Assembly (NCBI GenBank): GCA_001627865.1
Contig: LUQO01000005.1
Span: forward strand, 1-64,000
DNA from: SAR324 cluster bacterium REDSEA-S27_B3
GTDB lineage: Bacteria; SAR324; NAC60-12
Length of the DNA stretch: 64,000 nucleotides
Reading direction: 5' to 3'
The notes under the pieces were generated by a model that saw only the letters and a list, made by a program, of their open reading frames with translations, was not told where the DNA came from and made no database searches. A program made the position numbers and the translations under genes. Shown here piece by piece: positions 54,837-62,464 of this stretch. Every line of letters starts with the position of its first letter. The stretch's first letter is position 1.

Positions 54837-55511
54837 ATGACTTCAGTTACATCTTTACCTGAACAATTTGACAGTATTGAACAAGATCAGGCATTAATGA
54901 AATCATGGCTGGCTGAAAATCGAGTGACTGACACTGTAGCCGGATTTTTTCCAGGACCGGGAATTCAAAAATTGAAGATCAGTTTTGACATTATAAAGTT
55001 ACAAGAAGCTTTTGAAGATGCTAAAAAACATATTCTCGATGTTGGAGATGGTTTTATGTCGATCCCAATAACACGTCGTCCCGGTGTAAATACACCTACA
55101 GAGACAGATTTGATTGGCCGATACTATTTACGTCCGGATGAAACATACGAGGAAGTGGTACGTGATGAACTTGTTGACGAATTCGCGTTTTCAGAGCTGT
55201 GTCCGGAGATTGAGGGAACTTATTTTGAAACTCTCCATCAACAGCTTAGCCGGCGTTTTCCGATTGGACGTATGCGTGCCTTAGTGCTAAACACTTACAA
55301 AAATAATTCATGGCACCGTGATCCTGAGCCACGACTTCACATTCCGATCATTACTAATCCGGGATCGCTATTTGTTGTGAATCATCATGTCACGCATTTG
55401 CCGGCAGACGGTTCAGTTTATTTCACAGACACTCGCGGCTACCACACTGCAATGAATGGCGGAGAACAACCCCGTGTACACATTGTCGCCGCTTTGCCTT
55501 TGAAACATTAG
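54837..55511 (+). CDS. Fe(II)/2-oxoglutarate-type oxygenase (Asp/Asn beta-hydroxylase-like)
   Basis: A 224-aa protein whose C-terminal half shows the facial-triad pattern: WHRDPEPRLHIPIITNPG (His-x-Asp), followed by FTDTRGYHTAMNGGEQPRVHIV (distal His, then Arg for 2-oxoglutarate). This order, with H-T-A-x-N and P-R-x-H, matches the aspartyl/asparaginyl hydroxylase family. The N-terminal ~110 residues are not recognised. It starts 60 nt after the DddP-like gene. A role in oxidising an osmolyte or a derived metabolite is a guess from context. Confidence 0.65.
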   Translation: MTSVTSLPEQFDSIEQDQALMKSWLAENRVTDTVAGFFPGPGIQKLKISFDIIKLQEAFEDAKKHILDVGDGFMSIPITRRPGVNTPTETDLIGRYYLRPDETYEEVVRDELVDEFAFSELCPEIEGTYFETLHQQLSRRFPIGRMRALVLNTYKNNSWHRDPEPRLHIPIITNPGSLFVVNHHVTHLPADGSVYFTDTRGYHTAMNGGEQPRVHIVAALPLKH

Positions 55512-55549
55512 CTGCTTTGCGGAAAAAAGCAGTATTTCCAGGATAATAA

Positions 55550-55720
55550 AATCCAAACCGTTGGCAGAAAAACGGCAGTCTTGACTCCTTTCAGCGCGCC
55601 AACAAAATCTGGAAACAGGCCCTTGCTGATTATCAGCTGCCTCCGTTGGAACACTCAAGAAAGGAAGAATTGCTGGCATTTGTGGAAAAATGGAAGGAAA
55701 ATCCGGGAATTGCAATATGA
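55550..55720 (+). pseudogene. Remnant of an MttB-type methyltransferase (C-terminal ~50 codons)
   Basis: An open frame from just after a stop at 55547-55549 to the TGA at 55718-55720. It reads WQKNGSLDSFQRANKIWKQ, then ALADYQLPPLEHSRKEELLA and FVEKWKENPG. That is the C-terminal signature of trimethylamine/glycine-betaine:corrinoid methyltransferases (RAN-x-x-W-K-x-x-L-x-x-Y-x-x-P-P-L-...-F-V). The catalytic body, about 450 residues, is missing. The TGA overlaps the ATG of the next gene as ATGA, the typical spacing of coupled genes, so the ancestral operon probably ran mttB-phnD-like. No start codon or ribosome-binding site is evident. Confidence 0.75.
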
Positions 55721-56511
55721 CTGAAATGACTTTTCCGTATGCGACACTGCCGCTGTATGATTTACCGGAAACAAAAACTCAGACGGACTCATTGTGGAAT
55801 GGGTTGGCTGATTCTTTCCGGAAGGAAGGTATTAATGATGTCCCGAACTCATTATTTCGAGGAGAGTGGATTTATCAAAAGGAATTATTATTCGGGCAAA
55901 TCTGTGGTTATCCACTGACACATGAGTATGCTGGACGCTTCACGGTGATTGCCACACCGCTATACCGGACTCCATACTTCAAAGGTCCGGAATATCTGAG
56001 CGTGATTGTGGTGCATCAGCAATGCAAATGGCAAAAACTTGAAGATGCCCGAGGCAGCAAAGTAGTAATTAACGCCAAATCATCGCACTCCGGATTTAAC
56101 ATTCTACGTTCAATGGTAACCCCATTGACAAATGAAACACCGTTTTTCAGCGAAGTTTCAGTCAGCGGTGGACATCGGGAAAGTATATCGTACATTGCGC
56201 AGAAACAAGCGGACCTGGCTTCAATTGACGGATTGACCTGGAGTTTGCTGGAAAAGTATGCTCCGGATACGTTGAAGGATTGCCGAATTTTAACCTTATC
56301 TCCTCCGGCTCCGTCCCCGGCTTTTGTGACGGAAAAAGAAACTTCGACTGAATCGCTGGAACTCTTCCGGAATGCTTTAAAGAATGGATTTGAGGAACCG
56401 GAATTCAAATTATTGGGAGAAGAATTGTTTCTTGAAGATATACAGATTCTTTCGGAAAATGCTTATGATTGTATAATGGATATGGAACGAGAATCGATTG
56501 AGGATTTATGA
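55717..56511 (+). CDS. PhnD-like substrate-binding-fold protein without signal peptide
   Basis: A 264-aa protein of the phosphate/phosphonate-binding-like (PhnD/PF12974-type) fold. Supporting stretches are FRGEWIYQKELLFGQICGYPLT, GPEYLSVIVVHQQ, ARGSKVVINAKSSHSGFNIL and QADLASIDGLTWSLLE. Starting at ATG 55717 the N-terminus MTEMTFPYATLPLYD has no signal peptide, so it is probably cytosolic. It may be a sensor or ligand-binding accessory, not a transporter part. It overlaps the mttB remnant by 4 nt and the desaturase by 4 nt (56508-56511). Confidence 0.65.
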   Translation: MTEMTFPYATLPLYDLPETKTQTDSLWNGLADSFRKEGINDVPNSLFRGEWIYQKELLFGQICGYPLTHEYAGRFTVIATPLYRTPYFKGPEYLSVIVVHQQCKWQKLEDARGSKVVINAKSSHSGFNILRSMVTPLTNETPFFSEVSVSGGHRESISYIAQKQADLASIDGLTWSLLEKYAPDTLKDCRILTLSPPAPSPAFVTEKETSTESLELFRNALKNGFEEPEFKLLGEELFLEDIQILSENAYDCIMDMERESIEDL

Positions 56512-57398
56512 TTTCACGCCTGAAGCCTGAATGGCTCACCATTTTGTTGGCTGTTTTGATTTACGCTTTATTTGGTGTTGCCACCTGGTTTTATCACAGT
56601 TTGCCGGGATGGTTTGTTTTTGTCATTGGAGGTTACGTTGTGGCCTGGCACGGCTCATTGCGGCATGAAGCAGTTCACATGCACCCAACTACTTCTGCAC
56701 AACTCAATGAACTGCTTGTGCTGCCCAGTCTGGATTTGTATCTGCCTTTTCGACTTTATGCGCAAACTCATACCCAACATCATATCAACCAAAATTTAAC
56801 TGATCCTGAACTTGATCCGGAATCGTACTATTTGTCTGAACAGCGCTGGCATACCTTGCCTCGTGCAAGGCAGTGGAGTTATTGGATTTTTCACACCCTT
56901 GCCGGACGGTTGCTGCTGTATCCATTCTGGATAATTCCATATTTCTGGTATGAAGAAGCACAACGTCTTGTGCGCGGAGATCATAGAAATCTGCAAGCTT
57001 GGATCCGGCATCTTCTGGGAATCGCGCTGACAATGAGCTGGATTATCGGAGTATGCGGCATCCCATTCTGGGAATATCTTTTGCTGTTCGTCTATCCCGG
57101 AACATCGCTTACACTGCTGCGTTCTTTCGCCGAACACAGAAGTCATCCGGATTGGCAGGGCCGCAGCGCTATACTCGAAGCAGAACACTTATTTGGTATT
57201 TTGTACCTTTACAACAATTATCACGCTTTGCATCATAACAAACCGGATGTGCCTTGGTACAAACTTCCCAAGCTGTTTCGAATAGAGCGAGAACAATTAC
57301 TGCATAGAAATGATAATTATTTGATTCGTGGTTATCTAGAATTACTTTGGAAAAATTTATTCTATCCAAAAGGAATACCATATCTTTTTGAGCGCTAA
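56508..57398 (+). CDS. Fatty acid desaturase-family membrane di-iron protein
   Basis: A 296-aa integral membrane protein with the three His boxes of the desaturase/hydroxylase superfamily: HEAVHMHP (about residues 53-60), TQHH in YAQTHTQHHINQ (about 84-95) and NNYHALHHNKPDVPW (about 238-252). Several hydrophobic helices flank them. The superfamily also includes alkane, carotenoid and methylamine-type hydroxylases, so the substrate may not be a lipid. Tight coupling to the PhnD-like gene in an osmolyte cluster makes oxidation of a small amine or a headgroup worth considering. Confidence 0.75.
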   Translation: MISRLKPEWLTILLAVLIYALFGVATWFYHSLPGWFVFVIGGYVVAWHGSLRHEAVHMHPTTSAQLNELLVLPSLDLYLPFRLYAQTHTQHHINQNLTDPELDPESYYLSEQRWHTLPRARQWSYWIFHTLAGRLLLYPFWIIPYFWYEEAQRLVRGDHRNLQAWIRHLLGIALTMSWIIGVCGIPFWEYLLLFVYPGTSLTLLRSFAEHRSHPDWQGRSAILEAEHLFGILYLYNNYHALHHNKPDVPWYKLPKLFRIEREQLLHRNDNYLIRGYLELLWKNLFYPKGIPYLFER

Positions 57399-57538
57399 AA
57401 CCAGTAATATATCACAACTCAATATCACCAAATACGGAATATTGATCTGATCAGCACTTTTTTTACACACAGTGTTTTTTTGAAGAAATGCGGAATTGAT
57501 GAGAGAAATGGTACTTTTACGAATAAACTGAAATCACA

Positions 57539-58624
57539 CTAACGATATGTGCCGCTGCGAGCTGTGCCTACTTTTGGTTTGGCAACAGCTGCTATCAGCG
57601 CATCCAAACCGACTGAACCTACAGGCTTCTCATTTTCAGTGACTATTGCTTTTTTGGTGCCGGCTTTTGAAAGCACTTGAAGCGCGTCATCAACCACCAC
57701 AAATCGATCAATCGTTGGACCGCTTTCCGGTTTTGTGTCATCCATTACAGATCCAACTTCCACGACTCTGCCCCGATTTATATCCTTTATAAAATCAGAC
57801 ACATATTCATCAGCAGGATTCAATATTATCTCTTGCGGAGTTCCTTTCTGAACAATTGCACCATCCCGCAGGATGGCGATGTTGTCACCGATGCGCAGAG
57901 CCTCGTCCAGATCATGTGTGATAAAAAGAATAGTCTTGTGCAGTTCATCCTGCAGTCCCAGCAGAATATCCTGCATATCTGTGCGGATCAATGGATCCAG
58001 AGCAGAGAATGCTTCATCCATCAACAGGATTTCGGCATCTGTGGCAAGAGCACGTGCCAGGCCAACTCGCTGCTGCATGCCGCCGGAAAGCTGATCAGGG
58101 TAATGGTTTTCATATCCTGCAAGTCCGACACGATCAATCCACCTGTGACTGCTCTCAAGCGCTTCATTCTTTGGAATATGCTGTATAGTCAGACCATAGG
58201 CAACATTATCAGCAACAGTGTGATGAGGAAGCAGTGCAAATCTTTGAAACACCATTGAAGCCCTGTGTCGCCGAAACTCCCTTAACTCATTCTGATTCAT
58301 CTCCAGAACGTTTTGGCCATCGACTACGATCTCTCCTGTGGTAGGCTCGATTAACCGGTTGACGTGCCTGATCAGAGTGGATTTACCTGAACCTGAGAGG
58401 CCCATGATTACCTGAATTCTGCGGGGTGGAATATCTATATTTACATCCGTCAGCGCGAGTACATGACCGTGCTTTTCAAGCAGATCCTTCTTTGACATCC
58501 CCTTTTCGACTCGGTCCACCATTGCGGAAGGGTTGGAGCCGAAAATCTTGTACAGGTTCCGGATCGCGACCTTCGTGTCAAGCGTTGTGTCTTTATCTAT
58601 TGTAGAAACATTGTTATCAGGCAC
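57539..58624 (-). CDS. proV: Quaternary-amine (glycine betaine) ABC transporter, ATP-binding protein
   Basis: A 361-aa ATPase of the ProV/OpuAA type. The characteristic N-terminal extension (VAIRNLYKIFGSNPSAM) precedes Walker A MGLSGSGKSTLIRHVN, with signature LSGGMQQRVGLARAL and Walker B ILLMDEAFSALDPLIR. A C-terminal CBS-like region (FVVVDDALQVLSKAGTKKAIV) is shortened. I place the start at GTG 58624, overlapping the proW stop by 8 nt; the open frame continues to an ATG at 58711, but that would overlap proW by 95 nt. It energises import of glycine betaine or related compounds. Confidence 0.92.
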   Translation of the reverse strand: MPDNNVSTIDKDTTLDTKVAIRNLYKIFGSNPSAMVDRVEKGMSKKDLLEKHGHVLALTDVNIDIPPRRIQVIMGLSGSGKSTLIRHVNRLIEPTTGEIVVDGQNVLEMNQNELREFRRHRASMVFQRFALLPHHTVADNVAYGLTIQHIPKNEALESSHRWIDRVGLAGYENHYPDQLSGGMQQRVGLARALATDAEILLMDEAFSALDPLIRTDMQDILLGLQDELHKTILFITHDLDEALRIGDNIAILRDGAIVQKGTPQEIILNPADEYVSDFIKDINRGRVVEVGSVMDDTKPESGPTIDRFVVVDDALQVLSKAGTKKAIVTENEKPVGSVGLDALIAAVAKPKVGTARSGTYR

Positions 58625-59507
58625 CGTGCCCACTTTCCCGATGCTTTTGAAGTCGAGCACCGAATTTTTGTGAGACCCGGTCGAAAATGATGGCCAGTGC
58701 AACAATCGCAAGACCGTTCATCAAACCAAGCGCCAGATATTGATTATTAATCGCACGGAGTACAGGACGACCCAGGCCGGGCACACCTATCATGGAAGCT
58801 ATAACCACCATCGCCAGAGCCATCATGATGGTCTGGTTCACACCGGCAAATATATTTGGCAACGCCAAAGGGATTTGAACACCGAACAGTTTCTGTCTGT
58901 CGCTTGCTCCAAAAGCTTCCGCGGCTTCAAGTACTTCCTTGTCCACCAGCCGAATCCCAAGATTTGTCAGGCGTACAATGGGCGGCATCGCGTAAATACA
59001 TACCGCCAGCAGGCCCGGAACCTTTCCGATACCAAGCAGCATAATTATGGGAATCAGGTATACAAAACTCGGGATAGTCTGCATCACATCCAGAACAGGT
59101 GTCACAATGGCTTGCGCGCGACTAGAGCGCGACATCAATATCCCCAGCGGAATACCTACTGCGATACATAAAAGTGTCGCAACAGAGATGATGGCCAGTG
59201 TTGCCATTGTGTCTTCCCACATACCGAAATAGCCGATCACTAGGAAGCAGGCGATGGTTCCACCCACCACTATCCAGCTGCGAGCACCAATCCAGGCCAG
59301 GACGGCAACCACGAAAATTATTATAGGCCAAGGGGTATTGATCAGTAGTTTTTCCAGCCAGACGAGGAAATAGAGCAAGGGATCAAAAAAAGTCTCGATC
59401 CCATCGCCGTATGCGCGAGAAAATTCACGAAAGCTCAAATCAATTGCTTTTTTCAGATCACGCAAATCCTGACGGCCCAGTGTTGGAAATTCGTCCAGCC
59501 ACTCCAT
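58617..59507 (-). CDS. proW: Quaternary-amine (glycine betaine) ABC transporter, permease
   Basis: A 296-aa inner-membrane permease. It begins MEWLDEFPTLGRQDLRDLKKAID (start ATG 59507 with TAGG upstream), then a helix-rich core. The conserved cytoplasmic loop is EVLEAAEAFGASDRQKLFGVQIPLALPNIFAG, shown here as the family EAA loop. GVNQTIMMALAMVVIASMIG is the usual ProW motif. It lies downstream of proX and a strong hairpin, and its stop overlaps the proV start. Confidence 0.93.
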   Translation of the reverse strand: MEWLDEFPTLGRQDLRDLKKAIDLSFREFSRAYGDGIETFFDPLLYFLVWLEKLLINTPWPIIIFVVAVLAWIGARSWIVVGGTIACFLVIGYFGMWEDTMATLAIISVATLLCIAVGIPLGILMSRSSRAQAIVTPVLDVMQTIPSFVYLIPIIMLLGIGKVPGLLAVCIYAMPPIVRLTNLGIRLVDKEVLEAAEAFGASDRQKLFGVQIPLALPNIFAGVNQTIMMALAMVVIASMIGVPGLGRPVLRAINNQYLALGLMNGLAIVALAIIFDRVSQKFGARLQKHRESGHGA

Positions 59508-59576
59508 TGCAATACCTATTGTTTTTGTAATAAAAAGTAACAGTTCACCATTCAGGTAAAACCGCAACCAATTAAA

Positions 59577-59615
59577 ACACGGAACTGCTGAAACAGATTG
59601 TCAGCAGTTCCGTGT
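59577..59615 (-). terminator. Strong hairpin between proX and proW
   Basis: A perfect 15-bp stem, ACACGGAACTGCTGA (59577-59591) with TCAGCAGTTCCGTGT (59601-59615), and a 9-nt loop. On the minus strand it is followed by TTTTAATT. It begins 23 nt after the proX stop and 70 nt before proW. It probably terminates part of the transcripts and protects the proX 3' end, giving more binding protein than permease. Confidence 0.8.
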
Positions 59616-59638
59616 AAATATTCCCTCAAAAAATATAA

Positions 59639-60697
59639 TCAGAGGGAGGCTTTTACCTTGGCAGCAACGCCTGAAGACACCCACTTTGTCCAGACATCTT
59701 CATGTTTTAACAGATACTCAATTGCCGCGTCTTCACCGCCAGCCTGGTTTTCAGACATATATACCAGCATACCGTTCATAATTGCGCCCGGGTATACTCG
59801 ATCCCGCAAGTAGTCAATTGCAGCGCCACCTCTCTTGGCGAAACTGTCAGTTATTACGGTATTGACTTCAGACTTGGTCCAGGCTGAAGGCTTTGGATCA
59901 GCACAATCCTGCTCAGGTTTTACTATGCAGTTGTCCCAGTTATCACGACCCGCGAAAGGGATTCCGAAATCAACCGGAACCATTTTGTATTTACCAATCA
60001 TAGAGGTTGGTGACCAGTAGTAGCCGAACCAGTTTTCACCACGCTCAACGGCTTTAGCCATAGAACCGTCCAGGCCTGCGGCTGAACCCGGATCAATCAG
60101 CAGCCAACCCTTCTTTTCCATCTCGAAAGCACGGAACAAGTTGGCATTGGCCAGTTGACAACCCCAACCGGAAGGACAGCCGACAAATCCACCTTTGGAC
60201 GAATCTTCAGGATGCGGAAATAAATCTGGTCTTTCGAGAATATCCAAAGCTGTTTTCAGCTCTGGGTACTTTTTGGCTGTATGAGGCGGAATCCACCACC
60301 CCTCACCCAAACCAGTGATCGGAGCTTTGTTTACACGGTGCAATCGACCTTCCGCGACCGCCTGTTTCAGCGGTTCAAAAACAGCATTGGCCCACAGTTC
60401 ACCTGCCACGTCAGGCTGGCCTTTTTCGTTCATTGAGGTGAAAGTTGGCATGGTGGAACCGGCGACCAACTCTACATCACAACCATAGCCTTTTTCGAGG
60501 ATAATCTTATCCACATGAGCCATTAGTTCACCTGAAGCCCAGTTCCATTCCGCGATAGTTATGGAACCACAAGCCGCGTAAGAGGTAACTGAGATCACCA
60601 TCGAGGCTGTGGCAGCAATTAATACCATCAGAGCACGTTGAATCATACGTTTCATAAAACTCTGTTTAACATGAGTTGTTAGATAGTCTATAGACAT
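59639..60697 (-). CDS. proX: Quaternary-amine (glycine betaine/proline) ABC transporter, substrate-binding protein
   Basis: A 352-aa periplasmic protein of the OpuAC/ProX family. The signal peptide (MIQRALMVLIAATASMVISV, cut near SYA-ACG) follows a long positive N-region. Start ATG 60697 is six bases after AAGGAG; another ATG two codons upstream abuts that site. Trp-rich segments (IAEWNWASGEL, GEGWWIPPH, WFGYYWSP) suggest an aromatic cage for a trimethylammonium group. Several Cys (CGSITI, GCDVEL, GCPSGWGC) may pair. The ligand may be glycine betaine, TMAO, DMSP or similar. Confidence 0.9.
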   Translation of the reverse strand: MSIDYLTTHVKQSFMKRMIQRALMVLIAATASMVISVTSYAACGSITIAEWNWASGELMAHVDKIILEKGYGCDVELVAGSTMPTFTSMNEKGQPDVAGELWANAVFEPLKQAVAEGRLHRVNKAPITGLGEGWWIPPHTAKKYPELKTALDILERPDLFPHPEDSSKGGFVGCPSGWGCQLANANLFRAFEMEKKGWLLIDPGSAAGLDGSMAKAVERGENWFGYYWSPTSMIGKYKMVPVDFGIPFAGRDNWDNCIVKPEQDCADPKPSAWTKSEVNTVITDSFAKRGGAAIDYLRDRVYPGAIMNGMLVYMSENQAGGEDAAIEYLLKHEDVWTKWVSSGVAAKVKASL

Positions 60698-61137
60698 AAA
60701 CATCTCCTTTTTTCAGTTAAAGAACAACTTTTTCAGTACCAAAGCAGTTCTATGGAATACTCAGAAAATCCTGATGATTCACTGATTAGTCTGCATATTT
60801 CCACCGCGAGTAATCGCAGTAATCACATAGTAACGTACTGAATGCTATGAGAGCAGAATTATGATTTCATCTAATATTCAAATAATAAATGCAATTCAAT
60901 AAAATTACATTTATCAGGAATAGTGAAATGAAAATGAAGTTTAAAGTTTAGATACAACAATATAAATGTCAACATTTAATTATATTATTAAAGTATCGAT
61001 TAGTGACTGAGCAAGTAATTATTAATTTTTGTAACATTATTTGTGTTCATGACAGAAGCATCGAATCTTGCAACTACTCTATTGTTGGTTTTTATGACCT
61101 GAATTTAAGTCATGAATTGCAGCAGTAACAGTTAATC

Positions 61138-61182
61138 GGAACTGTCTGTTCTTATTATCATTGATTAGGAACTGAAAGTTCC
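61138..61182. promoter_or_regulatory. Paired GGAAC-N5-GTTCY inverted repeats (candidate operator)
   Basis: Two copies, GGAACTGTCTGTTCT (61138-61152) and GGAACTGAAAGTTCC (61168-61182), start exactly 30 bp apart, close to three helical turns, so they would face the same side of the DNA. This looks like a dimeric regulator site. The regulator is unknown. Confidence 0.45.
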
Positions 61183-61330
61183 GTTTTAAATTCACTTTAT
61201 TATTTTGCATTTTTCAGCAGTATTATGTTTTAACTAATTGATATTTAAACTATTTTGAATCCTGCATTGTAGTTGGATATTTTTTTGGGGCCAAACCTGC
61301 AATCTGAAACCCACATGAGTATTTAATAAC

Positions 61331-61345
61331 GGAACTTGACGTTCT
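61331..61345. promoter_or_regulatory. Third GGAAC-N5-GTTCY inverted repeat
   Basis: GGAACTTGACGTTCT, the same half-sites and spacer as the pair at 61138-61182. It lies 26 nt before the earliest possible start of the MetF-like gene. Bound protein here would affect its transcription or translation start region. Confidence 0.4.
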
Positions 61346-61472
61346 CATTTTATTTGTTTATTGAGAATTATTGAATAATATCAATTATTTATATAATGGC
61401 ATTGTGTATGCAGAACAGCACTGGACTGAATTCCAAAGCAGACTTCTACAAACAGTGAACTTTAAAAAAAAA

Positions 61473-62351
61473 ATGAGAACGGAAATGGATAAACTGAGTA
61501 CCGGCAATCAATCTTATGAAGACGATTATTATATGGAACCAATTGACGATCTTCAAAAAAACGTTGAACATAAAACAAACTGGTCAATGGAAATACTTCC
61601 ACACAATATTTCTGACATCAGTTTTATTCCGGATTTTGTAAAAGAAGTTTATATCACCATGATTCCGGGAGCAGGGTGCTGGGAAACCATCGAAGCTGCT
61701 CAACAAATTCATGCTGCCGGGAAACAGGCCGTGCCGCATATTTCCGCTAGGACCTTTCCGGGAACAGAAGAACTCCGGGCATGTCTCTCCGGACTTCAAG
61801 CAGTTGGAATTGAACGGGCCTTGCTGATCGGGGGAGGAGTTCCGCAGCCTTGTGGTAGTTTTTCTTCTGTGATGGATATGCTGAAAACCGGTTTGTTTGC
61901 TGAATACGGAATTAAATCCTTTGACTTTGCCGGACATCCGGAGGGTAACCCCGATGATCCAGACTCCGAGTTTCATCTTCTGGAAAAATTACACTGGGCA
62001 GAAGACCGTGGAATACCGGCACGCATCGTCACTCAATGGTCACTTGAGGCTGAAAAAACCAACAACTGGATTGACAGACTACGGAAAAAGGGCGTACAGA
62101 ACCCGATTCACATTGGAATTCCCGGACCATCTACATTGAAAACTCTCATGCGATTTGCCAAAGTTTGTGGAGTTAAGGCTTCAACTCAGGTTTTACGCAA
62201 ACAGGGTTTGAATCTCAGCAAATTGATGTTTGTCAATAAACCGGACAAAATCATTTCCGAACTCCACGGATACGATCAGCTCCATCTGTATCCCTTCGGA
62301 GGTATCGAAAAATCTGCTGCATGGCTGACTGAGTGGCAAAAAAAGTTTTGA
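61473..62351 (+). CDS. Methylenetetrahydrofolate reductase (MetF)-like protein
   Basis: A 292-aa TIM-barrel flavin protein from the ATG at 61473. An in-frame TTG at 61371 would add 34 unlike residues, so the start is uncertain. NWSMEILPHN corresponds to the F-S-x-E-x-x-P start of the MetF barrel. VPHISARTF, RALLIGGGVPQPCGSF, FDFAGHPEGNPDDPDS and PIHIGIPGPSTLKTLMRFAKVCG follow the pattern of the short MTHFR variants found in corrinoid/C1 clusters. It would link methylene-THF and methyl-THF. It lies 113 nt upstream of the RamA-like gene. Confidence 0.78.
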   Translation: MRTEMDKLSTGNQSYEDDYYMEPIDDLQKNVEHKTNWSMEILPHNISDISFIPDFVKEVYITMIPGAGCWETIEAAQQIHAAGKQAVPHISARTFPGTEELRACLSGLQAVGIERALLIGGGVPQPCGSFSSVMDMLKTGLFAEYGIKSFDFAGHPEGNPDDPDSEFHLLEKLHWAEDRGIPARIVTQWSLEAEKTNNWIDRLRKKGVQNPIHIGIPGPSTLKTLMRFAKVCGVKASTQVLRKQGLNLSKLMFVNKPDKIISELHGYDQLHLYPFGGIEKSAAWLTEWQKKF

Positions 62352-62464
62352 AATTAAAATTTTGAGTTTTTTTGTTTAAACTCAACATTTGATATGTGAT
62401 AGGCTCAACTTATCACTTCAGTCACCAGACTGATTTCAACGGTATTTGAAACCAAACTCGATAT

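Larger units (their letters stand above)
60704..61370. promoter_or_regulatory. Divergent promoter region between proX and the MetF-like gene
   Basis: AT-rich 667-bp non-coding gap containing the start regions of proXWV (minus) and the C1 genes (plus). Apart from three similar inverted repeats listed separately, I see no gene, riboswitch core or clear -35/-10 pair. GGAACT-GAA-AGTTCC is followed by GTTTT and could alternatively be read as a small terminator. Confidence 0.5.

Noticed and set aside
58625-58711. Longer proV start at ATG 58711
   Set aside because: It would overlap proW by 95 nt and add residues unlike ProV. The GTG at 58624 gives the usual 8-nt coupling.
60704-61370. Riboswitch (cobalamin, SAM or glycine) upstream of the MetF-like and RamA-like genes
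   Set aside because: No recognisable conserved core or multi-stem arrangement was seen; only simple inverted repeats.
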